A stretch of DNA of 64,000 nt, taken from assembly GCF_900188095.1 (NCBI RefSeq), contig NZ_FZOT01000012.1:1-64000 (forward strand), read 5' to 3'. The notes beneath the pieces are model-generated. The model had not been told where the DNA came from. It saw nothing but the letters and a program-made list of their open reading frames with translations, and did no database searches. Source of the DNA: Noviherbaspirillum humi (GTDB taxonomy: Bacteria > Pseudomonadota > Gammaproteobacteria > Burkholderiales > Burkholderiaceae_D). Below, piece by piece: positions 56,780 to 64,000 of this stretch. A program made the translations under genes and the position numbers. Position 1 is the first letter of the stretch, and every line of letters starts with the position of its first letter.

Positions 56780-57372
56780 AACGCAGGTTTTCCAGGCCCT
56801 GCTACTGTCCCTGCTTCACAAGAAATATCCCGAGGTCGTGCGCCGCCCGGTCTGCGCCGGTGCGGCAGCAGTGGTTCAATGCCCTGCCGCTAAGCGTCGA
56901 TCAGATTGCTTAAACAGCGCTTGCTCTTGCGCTGTTGCCAGTCTAACTGGTCGACGCCGCTCTGCTTCAATGGCAATCCCTTTAGCGCGTCGAACGCATC
57001 AGAATGCCAACTTAGTTAGCTTTGATGCCGTTTTCCTACAGGTTCTAACAACGATCGGCAAAGAACGTGGTTTGGCAAATGTGCCAGCAAATCAGCTACA
57101 ACTTAAGCTAAGCGACGCTTTTCGACTCGCGAAGCTGAGGATGACACCCGCGCTTTGGCCACGCACTGCCAGACGCATCTCACCGCCAAAACTTGACTGA
57201 CCGATCAGTTGAGCCCGCGCGCCGACTCTGCTGGCGCGCCCTCCCTCGATCTTCCGCCTATCGCCACTGGCCCAAGTCTTGCCTATGACCTAGTCGATGC
57301 CCCTTAAATATGGGAGAATTGGGCAGACTTGGCAATCATATGCCACCGCAGGTGAAAGCTAAAGGCGACCCG
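56780..57372. other. Gene-poor stretch with a possible relic frame
   Basis: No intact gene is recognised. A + strand frame from an ATG at 56970 to 57200 reads MAIPLARRTHQNANLVSFDA, then VFLQVLTTIGKERGLANVPA and LKLSDAFRLAKLRM. It has protein-like composition but no ribosome-binding site, so it may be a relic. The earlier part (VFQALLLSLLHKKYPEVVRR at about 56790-56850) could belong to another broken gene. Dyads such as TTGACTGA/TCAGTTGA around 57195-57212 could serve as a terminator, but there is no T run. Confidence 0.35.
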
Positions 57373-57573
57373 ATGACCGATGCAAATGACGAAATCCTGA
57401 CGCTTGAAGAAGTCGCCGCATACCTGAAGGCTGGGAAAAGAACAGTCTATCGCCTTGCCCAAAAAGGCGAGATTCCTGCATTCAAGCTTGGAGGAACTTG
57501 GCGGTTTCGCCGCTCCGAGCTCGAAAGTTGGATCGCTAAGAGCATCAATAAGAAGAAGCCAGTAGCAGAGTGA
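57373..57573 (+). CDS. Small helix-turn-helix (excisionase/BldC-like) regulator
   Basis: This 66-residue protein starts at 57373 (MTDANDEILTLEEVAAYLKA). It is a single MerR-like helix-turn-helix of the excisionase-family type: LTLEEVAAYLKAGKRTVYRL, then GEIPAFKLGGTWRFRRSELE and SWI. Such genes often head restriction and defence operons as regulators. It lies 58 bases before the SNF2 helicase and codirectional with it. Confidence 0.85.
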   Translation: MTDANDEILTLEEVAAYLKAGKRTVYRLAQKGEIPAFKLGGTWRFRRSELESWIAKSINKKKPVAE

Positions 57574-57631
57574 CCATGCACCAAGTCTGCAATTGAATTA
57601 CCTCTGGTCAGGAACATAGGGAGGACCGCCG

Positions 57632-60505
57632 TTGATAACGCAGCAGCTTTTGACGCAGCATCAAAGCCAGTACTATGCGTGGCTTTTGACGCGGCGTGCG
57701 GCAGGCGACTCGGTGGAGTCGCTGGCGTCCGTCCTCGTTGACTCGCAGGTTGACCTCAATCCGCACCAAGTTGAGGCAGCACTCTTCGCCTGCAGCAATC
57801 CGCTATCGCGCGGCGTCATCCTGGCGGATGAGGTCGGGCTCGGAAAAACCATTGAAGCTGGGCTGGTCATCTCGCAACGCTGGGCCGAGCGCCGTCGCCG
57901 TATTCTGATCATCGTTCCCGCCAACTTGCGCAAACAATGGCATCAGGAGTTGCACGACAAATTCAGCTTACAGGGCCTTATTCTTGAAGCTAAGAACTAC
58001 AACACGATCCAAAAGCAGGACCGCCATAACCCTTTTTTAACGGCATCGGGGCCGGTCATCTGCTCATATCAGTTTGCGAAGTCTAAGGCAGACCACATCA
58101 AAAACATTGATTGGGATTTGGTCGTACTAGATGAAGCGCATCGACTGCGTAATGTCTATAAGACCAGCAATGTCATCGCCAAAACCCTGAAAGAGGCACT
58201 AGACGGTGTTCACTCCAAGGTACTGCTCACCGCCACACCATTGCAAAACTCGCTGTTGGAGCTTTATGGCTTGGTAAGCATAATCGACGACCGCGTATTC
58301 GGTGACATCGAAAGCTTTAAGTCCCAATTCACTGCTCACCCCAGAGAGCAGGCTTTCGCCGCGCTGCGAACCCGACTAGCCCCGGTTTGCAAGCGAACGC
58401 TGCGACGTCAAGTTCAGCAGTACGTCCCGTACACCGCGCGCATGGCAATCGTTGAGGAGTTCACTCCCAGCAGTGAAGAACGCGAACTGTCAAGTCTCGT
58501 TGCAGACTACCTGCGCCGGCCCAATCTCAAGGCGCTGCCGAAGGGCCAGCGCCAATTGATCTCCCTGGTGCTTTGGAAGCTTCTTGCGTCTTCCACTCAC
58601 GCCATTGCGGGGGCTCTGGAGACTATGGTTAAACGCCTGCAAGGCGAGCTCGACGGAACATCGGAGGATCCAGATCTTGCCGCAGTGCTGAACGAAGACT
58701 ATGAGTCGCTCGACGAAACTGTCGACGAGTGGAACGGGCAAGACCCAAACGCTCCATCACGAACGCTGATCGAGCGAGATGTCGTAGCACAGGAGATCGC
58801 CGAACTTCGGCATTTTAGGACACTTGCGACCAACATCCGCGACAACGCAAAGGGAAAAGCGCTGTTGACAGCACTTGATCGAGCGTTTTCCGAGCTGGAG
58901 CGTCTCGGCGCGGCCAAGAAGGCCATTATCTTCACCGAGTCAAAGCGCACGCAGGAATACCTGCTTTCTCTGTTGGCGGACACGTCCTATGGGGACGGCA
59001 TCTTGCTATTCAATGGCACCAACAGCGATGCTAAGGCCCAAGCCCTCTACAAAGACTGGCTTAAGCGTTACGAGGGAACGGATCGCATCACTGGTTCCAA
59101 AACCGCCGACACCCGAGCCGCACTGGTCGAGCACTTCAAGGAGCGCGGTACTGTAATGATTGCGACTGAAGCTGGTGCCGAAGGCATTAACCTTCAGTTC
59201 TGCTCATTAGTCATCAACTACGACCTGCCTTGGAACCCGCAGCGTATCGAACAACGCATAGGTCGCTGCCACCGGTACGGTCAAAAATTCGACGTGGTGG
59301 TAGTAAATTTCGTCGACCGCAGCAATGAGGCTGACGCGCGTGTTTATGAGCTACTGTCACAGAAGTTTCAGCTATTTGAAGGAGTTTTTGGGGCCAGCGA
59401 TGAAGTTATGGGTGCCATTGGCTCTGGTGTGGACTTTGAACGTCGCATCGCCGACATCTACCAAAATTGCCGCGACCCAGCAGCCATTAAAACAAGTTTT
59501 GATCAATTACAACTCGACTTGTCTAATGAGATCAGTGAAGCGATGGTCAAGACTCGCCAGATCTTGGTAGAGAATTTTGACGAGCAAGTGCAAGACAAGC
59601 TGCGCATCCGCGCGGAGGATAGCCTTTCCGCACGTTGCAAATACGAAAGGATGCTGATGGATTTGACCAGGACTGAGCTGGCCAACTACGCCACGTTCGA
59701 CGAAGATGGATTCGTCCTTCAGAGGACTCCGGAATCGGTCCGCGGCGCAATCAATCCTGGGCGCTACGAGCTTCCTCGACGCTCCGGTGGTGCATACCTC
59801 TACCGGATTGGACATCCGCTTGCCGTCTGGGTGACCCACCAAGCCAAAACTCGCGAACTTGCAAGCACTCGGCTCGTCTTTGACTATGCCGCCTATGGCA
59901 CGCAGATCAGCACGCTCAAGGCCTATCGAGGCAAGACAGGCTGGTTGACCTTGAAGTTATTGTCCGTGGAAGCCCTGGGGAACCAAGAGCAACACCTGGT
60001 AGTGGCAGCTAGCACTTCGGATGGGCAGGCCCTTGCAGAAGACGATCCAGAGAAGTTGCTTCGCTTGCCTGCACGATCGAAGTCAGCGGAGTTTTTCACT
60101 GCGATGGACGCCACCCTCGTGGAAGACGTGGAAGCCCGCAAGACCGCTCTGCTCCGTGAAATCAACAAGCGCAATCTCGGCTACTTCGAACAGGAAGTCC
60201 GGAAGCTGGACGCTTGGGCCGATGATTTAAAGCTCGGACTTGAGCAGGAGATCAAGGTCATTGATGCTGACATCAAGGAAGTGCGCCGTTCAGCCGCAAC
60301 CTCACCAACACTCGAAGAAAAGCTGACCTATCAAAAGCGGCAGCGAGATCTTGAGGCCAAGCGCACAAAGCTACGACGCGAGTTGTTCGCACGACAAGAT
60401 GATATCGAGGCTCAGCGCAACGACTTGATCACGCAGCTAGAAGCGCAGCTGCAACAGCAGGTCGTTGAGCAGACGCTTTTCACCATCGAATGGGAACTTG
60501 TGTGA
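57632..60505 (+). CDS. SNF2/RapA-like helicase of a defence-type operon
   Basis: This 957-residue superfamily 2 translocase starts with TTG at 57632, with GGGAGG 7 bases upstream. Motifs are Q-like NPHQVEAALFA, Walker A LADEVGLGKTIEAGL (about 66-73), DEAH in LVVLDEAHRLRN (167-170), LLTATPLQN, then in the second lobe IFTESKRTQEYLLSLL and ATEAGAEGINLQFCSL, with the arginine finger region IEQRIGRCHRYGQ. The last 120 residues are a long coiled coil (QKRQRDLEAKRTKLRRELFA). It resembles HepA/RapA and the DISARM DrmD type. It probably moves along DNA for the downstream nuclease or methylase. Confidence 0.9.
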   Translation: MITQQLLTQHQSQYYAWLLTRRAAGDSVESLASVLVDSQVDLNPHQVEAALFACSNPLSRGVILADEVGLGKTIEAGLVISQRWAERRRRILIIVPANLRKQWHQELHDKFSLQGLILEAKNYNTIQKQDRHNPFLTASGPVICSYQFAKSKADHIKNIDWDLVVLDEAHRLRNVYKTSNVIAKTLKEALDGVHSKVLLTATPLQNSLLELYGLVSIIDDRVFGDIESFKSQFTAHPREQAFAALRTRLAPVCKRTLRRQVQQYVPYTARMAIVEEFTPSSEERELSSLVADYLRRPNLKALPKGQRQLISLVLWKLLASSTHAIAGALETMVKRLQGELDGTSEDPDLAAVLNEDYESLDETVDEWNGQDPNAPSRTLIERDVVAQEIAELRHFRTLATNIRDNAKGKALLTALDRAFSELERLGAAKKAIIFTESKRTQEYLLSLLADTSYGDGILLFNGTNSDAKAQALYKDWLKRYEGTDRITGSKTADTRAALVEHFKERGTVMIATEAGAEGINLQFCSLVINYDLPWNPQRIEQRIGRCHRYGQKFDVVVVNFVDRSNEADARVYELLSQKFQLFEGVFGASDEVMGAIGSGVDFERRIADIYQNCRDPAAIKTSFDQLQLDLSNEISEAMVKTRQILVENFDEQVQDKLRIRAEDSLSARCKYERMLMDLTRTELANYATFDEDGFVLQRTPESVRGAINPGRYELPRRSGGAYLYRIGHPLAVWVTHQAKTRELASTRLVFDYAAYGTQISTLKAYRGKTGWLTLKLLSVEALGNQEQHLVVAASTSDGQALAEDDPEKLLRLPARSKSAEFFTAMDATLVEDVEARKTALLREINKRNLGYFEQEVRKLDAWADDLKLGLEQEIKVIDADIKEVRRSAATSPTLEEKLTYQKRQRDLEAKRTKLRRELFARQDDIEAQRNDLITQLEAQLQQQVVEQTLFTIEWELV

Positions 60506-60569
60506 TCTCTGGAAAAAATCAACGTAACCGTTCATGGCGCCCTGCTTTTTCAATCGCGGCGGACCTAGC

Positions 60570-61634
60570 ATGAAAATCAAATTTCAAATACAAACGCCGA
60601 CGAGCAAACCGGCCCTTACGCTCGCTCATCTAATAAGTGAGCGCGCAGAAAAAACTTGTTTTGACGAAGTCTTAATCTCGGCTGCTTATGTGACTATCTC
60701 TGGAATTCGTTTATTAATGAATGGATTTTCCAATTCAATGCCCAGCAGTAGTAAATGGCTTATTGGTCTAGACGACTACATAACTCAGCCTGGAGCAATT
60801 GACACTGCGATGGCCATTCCTGGCGCAGAGGTTAAAGTAGTTTCGTATGCCGAACTGGGGCTGCGGTTTCACCCTAAAGTCTACATACTCCGTAAAAAGT
60901 CAAAGCCTAAGCAAACGCTGACAATATTAGGGTCCTCTAATTTAACATCGCAAGCACTTTCTAAAAATGGCGAGGCGAATGCGATTATTGACGCGGAGAA
61001 CCAAGAAGATCTCCTGACTACTCAAGAGCTTTGGGATGCCCTCTGGAAGCAAGGCCACTCACCTACAAAGCAAGAACTAACTGCTTATAAGATTAAATAT
61101 GAGGCGCAAAATGCTCGAAAGCCGAAGGCAGTCGTAGTTAAGCAGAAGCCAAAACCAAAGCCAGGAATGATTATTCTTTCGTCAGATGACGCAGAGTTGG
61201 ATCCTACGCTAGCGAATGTTTGTTGGATCGAATGTGGATACATAACGGCCATGGGTCGAGAGATCGAACTAAAAGCTGAACAGGGTCTCTTCTTTGGCTT
61301 AAATCCCACAGGAGAGAAACCCAGAATATTCGATTTCATAGTCTCTTCTGGGAATAAAACACAACTTCGCTTGAAATTTCAAGCGAATCATATGTGGCGC
61401 CTGCAATTGACAAACGAGGTTCCGGAAGTGGCCTTGGGCCTCCGCCCCCGCCTTCGAGATGGGACACTCGGACGTTCTCCTTACGTAGCAGTCTTCGAAC
61501 GAACCGATAAAAAATCACTTTTTCGCTTGCGCTTTATCGATCTATCATCTATGGAATTCAAAAAGCTTACACAGAAGTCCGGTCAGTTGGGAACTCTTGG
61601 AAAAACAGCAGCCAGACAGTACGGCTGGTGCTGA
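60570..61634 (+). CDS. PLD-superfamily nuclease, BfiI-like active site
   Basis: This 354-residue protein starts at 60570 (MKIKFQIQTPTSKPALTLAH); an in-frame ATG at 60534 is less likely. The N-terminal PLD-like domain has H-x-K in RFHPKVYILRKK (His101, Lys103), Asn124 in LGSSNLTSQAL and Glu135 in KNGEANAII. This is the single HxK-N-E set of BfiI-type restriction nucleases, which cut DNA without metal as dimers. The C-terminal 200 residues are beta-rich and unassigned (IILSSDDAELDPTLANVCWI). It sits between helicase and methyltransferase, so it is a plausible cleavage subunit. Confidence 0.82.
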   Translation: MKIKFQIQTPTSKPALTLAHLISERAEKTCFDEVLISAAYVTISGIRLLMNGFSNSMPSSSKWLIGLDDYITQPGAIDTAMAIPGAEVKVVSYAELGLRFHPKVYILRKKSKPKQTLTILGSSNLTSQALSKNGEANAIIDAENQEDLLTTQELWDALWKQGHSPTKQELTAYKIKYEAQNARKPKAVVVKQKPKPKPGMIILSSDDAELDPTLANVCWIECGYITAMGREIELKAEQGLFFGLNPTGEKPRIFDFIVSSGNKTQLRLKFQANHMWRLQLTNEVPEVALGLRPRLRDGTLGRSPYVAVFERTDKKSLFRLRFIDLSSMEFKKLTQKSGQLGTLGKTAARQYGWC

Positions 61635-61647
61635 TAACGGACAAAAT

Positions 61648-63339
61648 ATGCAACGTCTCGAATTAAACTGGATTGGAAAGAGCAACCGCCCTCTGCTTGA
61701 ACCTCGGATTCTTCTCGAAGATTCCGAGAAATCCTATCACGCAGCTGTACGATATGGGGAAACGGATCAGTTCGATAATTCACTGATTTACGGCGACAAC
61801 CTGCTTGCCTTGAAGGCCCTTGAATTTCAATACTCAGGAAAAATCAAGTGTGTATTTATTGATCCGCCTTACAACACGGGAAGCGCATTCGCTCAATACG
61901 ACGACGGTCTTGAACATTCCATATGGCTTGGCCTCATGCGCGATAGACTTGAAATTATTAGGAGCCTATTGTCAGAGGATGGATCACTTTGGATATCAAT
62001 AGACGACAACGAAGCACATTACCTTAAAGTTATCTGCGATGAGATTTTTGGCAGAACCAATTTTGTAGCTAACGTTGTTTGGCAGAAGAAATACACAATC
62101 GCAAATGACGCAAAGTGGTTGTCCGAAAATCATGATCACATATTAGTCTACGCAAAAGAAAAGGAACAGTGGCGGCCAAATAAGATGCCACGTACTGAGG
62201 AAATGAATGCTCGGTACAAAAATCCAGACAAGCATCCTAAGGGTCCGTGGAAGGCAACTCCTCTGCACGCAAAAAGTGGTTCAGAAAATAATAGAAATTT
62301 TTCCTTCACGTTCAGAAACGGGGTGAAATGGAGTCCTCCAGCGGGAACTTTTCCACGATTTTCCGAAGACACGCTAAGGCGGCTGGATACGGGCAATGAA
62401 ATCTGGTTTGGGAAAGACGGTACGGCGGCACCGTCCAGAAAAACTTTCTTATCTGAGCTCTCAGACGAAGGAACTCCTTGCCCAACCATTTGGCTACATA
62501 CAGATGTAGGGAATAATCATGAGGCGCGTGAGGAAGTAAAGGCATTCAATCCCACAAATCCCTTTGACACACCGAAGCCCGAGAGACTACTTCAAAGAAT
62601 CGTTCATCTTGCAACCAATCCTGGTGACTTAGTGCTCGATTCATTTGCTGGCTCTGGCACGACTGGCGCTGTCGCGCACAAGATGGGTCGGCGCTGGATA
62701 ATGGTCGAGCTAGGCGAGCATTGCCATACCCATGTCATTCCGCGACTCAAAAAGGTCATTGATGGCACCGATCGTGGTGGCATAACTGAAACCGCAAATT
62801 GGCAGGGTGGAGGTGGCTTTCGGTATTACAGGTTAGCACCAAGCCTGATAGTTAATGACCGATGGGGAAATCCTGTCATTAATCCTGAATATAATTCGGC
62901 GCAGCTGGCAGAGGCAATAGCCAAACTGGAAGGCTTTTCTTATGCACCTTCAGAGGTAAATTGGTGGGAACACGGTCGCTCAAGCGAGCGCGACTTCATT
63001 TATGTCACTACTCAGAACTTGTCGTCACAGCAGATACAGGCTCTTTTCGACGAGGTAGGCAGCGAAAGAAGCTTGCTTGTATGCTGTGCGGCTTTCCACG
63101 GAATTACAGCTGAAGAGGCGTCAGTACGTTGGCCAAATTTGACGGTGAAAAAGATCCCCAAGATGGTGTTGGCCCGCTGTGAATGGGGCCACGACGACTA
63201 CAGCCTCAATGTAGCAAACCTGCCAATGGCCCAGTTAGAAAAACATGCGCCTGCAGCTAACTCTGCAGCACTTAAAAGCAAAAAATCTGTCAGAGCGAGC
63301 GCCGGGCAGGGTGGTCTGTTTGAAGAGAACGAAGAATGA
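61648..63339 (+). CDS. Type III-like DNA methyltransferase (Mod)
   Basis: This 563-residue protein starts at the ATG at 61648 (MQRLELNWIGKSNRPLLEPR), 13 bases after the nuclease gene. The catalytic DPPYN lies at 72-76 (CVFIDPPYNTGSAF), before the AdoMet-binding motif FAGSGTT (about 333-339, LVLDSFAGSGTTGAV). This order defines beta-class N6-adenine methyltransferases such as EcoP Mod. The region between (about 140-290) would contain target recognition, and the C-terminal 150 residues are unique. Its stop overlaps the res start (ATGA). Confidence 0.9.
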   Translation: MQRLELNWIGKSNRPLLEPRILLEDSEKSYHAAVRYGETDQFDNSLIYGDNLLALKALEFQYSGKIKCVFIDPPYNTGSAFAQYDDGLEHSIWLGLMRDRLEIIRSLLSEDGSLWISIDDNEAHYLKVICDEIFGRTNFVANVVWQKKYTIANDAKWLSENHDHILVYAKEKEQWRPNKMPRTEEMNARYKNPDKHPKGPWKATPLHAKSGSENNRNFSFTFRNGVKWSPPAGTFPRFSEDTLRRLDTGNEIWFGKDGTAAPSRKTFLSELSDEGTPCPTIWLHTDVGNNHEAREEVKAFNPTNPFDTPKPERLLQRIVHLATNPGDLVLDSFAGSGTTGAVAHKMGRRWIMVELGEHCHTHVIPRLKKVIDGTDRGGITETANWQGGGGFRYYRLAPSLIVNDRWGNPVINPEYNSAQLAEAIAKLEGFSYAPSEVNWWEHGRSSERDFIYVTTQNLSSQQIQALFDEVGSERSLLVCCAAFHGITAEEASVRWPNLTVKKIPKMVLARCEWGHDDYSLNVANLPMAQLEKHAPAANSAALKSKKSVRASAGQGGLFEENEE

Positions 63340-64000
63340 ACGCACGTGTCCTGAATGCTGTCACCGGTAGATTGTCTCTTCGGCCTCCACAAGCAGAATC
63401 TCTCTCGAAATTGGTGCATGCGCTTAAGGCCGCTCCTGATATGCTCAGTCACGAGCAGGACCTGGCGTCGATTCTCTCTACCCTAAAAGCAGAGTTTCCA
63501 ACCCTTCAAGACTTCGAGCGAGAATTTCCATCGTTGTGCTTTGCTCTCGCTACCGGCGTCGGAAAAACCCGACTGATGGGTGCGTTCATAGCGTACCTTC
63601 ATTTAGCACACGGCATCAACAATTTCTTCGTTCTGGCACCGAACCTGACGATTTACAATAAGCTGATTGCTGACTTCACGCGCAACAAGCCTAAATATGT
63701 TTTCAAGGGGATTGCTGAGTTTGCACTGCATCCACCGCTGATTATCACAGGCGACAACTACGATCAGACGGGTGCGGTGGTGCAGGATCAGACGATGAAA
63801 TTAGGCAACGATGTGCGCATCAACATCTTCAACATCTCGAAAATTAATTCCGAAGTGCGCGGTGGCAAGGAGCCGCGCATCAAACGGATGAAGGAAGTTC
63901 TTGGAGATAGCTACTTCAATCATCTGGCTAACCTGTCAGATCTCGTGCTGCTGATGGATGAGTCACACCGCTATCGGGCCAGCGCTGGGGTTCGATCCAT
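63336..64000 (+). CDS. Type III restriction Res-like helicase, N-terminal part (truncated by window edge)
   Basis: The frame is open from ATG 63336 to the edge (221 residues). It has the N-terminal PQAESLSKLVHAL helix, Walker A FALATGVGKTRLMGAFIAYL (about 72-78), FFVLAPNLTIYNKL and the DEAD-type motif VLLMDESHRYRASAG (about 207-215). This is the Res/ResIII helicase class. Whether the C-terminal PD-(D/E)XK nuclease of true Res subunits is present cannot be seen. It is coupled to the methyltransferase by ATGA. Confidence 0.88.
   Translation, partial: MNARVLNAVTGRLSLRPPQAESLSKLVHALKAAPDMLSHEQDLASILSTLKAEFPTLQDFEREFPSLCFALATGVGKTRLMGAFIAYLHLAHGINNFFVLAPNLTIYNKLIADFTRNKPKYVFKGIAEFALHPPLIITGDNYDQTGAVVQDQTMKLGNDVRINIFNISKINSEVRGGKEPRIKRMKEVLGDSYFNHLANLSDLVLLMDESHRYRASAGVRS

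Noticed and set aside
57373-64000. Calling the defence-like operon DISARM
   Set aside because: The SNF2, PLD and methyltransferase genes fit loosely, but no DrmA or DrmB (DUF1998) protein is visible, and a Res-type helicase follows Mod instead.

Overview
The window looks like a betaproteobacterial (Burkholderiales, Oxalobacteraceae-like) chromosome. It is GC-rich with strong third-position GC bias and carries Bug/TctC-type binding proteins, a urtABCDE-ureDABCEFG superoperon and a hemA-prfA-prmC core block. The species assignment is an inference from gene content only.

Layout. 1-336 is the N-terminal part of a VgrG-like type VI secretion spike running off the left edge, followed by decayed sequence and a PAS-type chemoreceptor (773-2464). 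2461-8380 is a leftward aldarate (galactarate/glucarate) catabolic cluster: FCD-type GntR regulator, kdgD, garD, a Bug-type binding protein and an Ldh2-family dehydrogenase. A soluble MCP-like protein follows. 9460-20911 is a complete urea utilisation locus, with the urea ABC importer urtABCDE and the urease genes ureDABCEFG. It is preceded by a well-spaced sigma-54 promoter and two NtrC-like dyads, which fits nitrogen control. 21296-30285 holds a polytopic membrane protein, a TbpB-like surface lipoprotein, cytochrome b561, cytochrome c', a DUF2076 protein and a GGDEF-EAL protein. 30588-39444 is a second catabolic cluster: a leftward branched-chain-type ABC importer with an alpha/beta hydrolase, diverging from a GntR regulator, an aldehyde dehydrogenase and an alpha/beta hydrolase that lacks its nucleophile. 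Three copies of TGATATATCA sit in the divergent gap. 39548-47694 is housekeeping: hemA, prfA, dsbB, prmC, tex and grxD, plus an orphan OmpR-type protein with a degenerate receiver. tRNA-Asn follows.

From about 48.77 kb to the right edge the base composition becomes visibly richer in A/T and the gene style changes. This is a genomic island inserted in a tRNA-Thr gene. Only a 3' tRNA fragment remains at the left junction, next to a tyrosine integrase. The island has an integration/regulation/replication-like module (integrase, AlpA-like HTH, Toprim primase, DUF3987 ATPase, DUF5681 protein), an EEP-family nuclease/phosphatase, and a defence-like operon: HTH regulator, SNF2 helicase, BfiI-like PLD nuclease, type III Mod methyltransferase and type III Res helicase (truncated by the window).

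The two most interesting signals are this five-part restriction-like operon, which resembles but does not match DISARM or a plain type III R-M system, and a family of composite palindromic intergenic repeats. Six loci of the repeat lie between 4.6 and 30.6 kb and none in the rest of the window. Their stems differ between copies but keep pairing. They sit inside the urt and ure operons and repeatedly abut stop codons.
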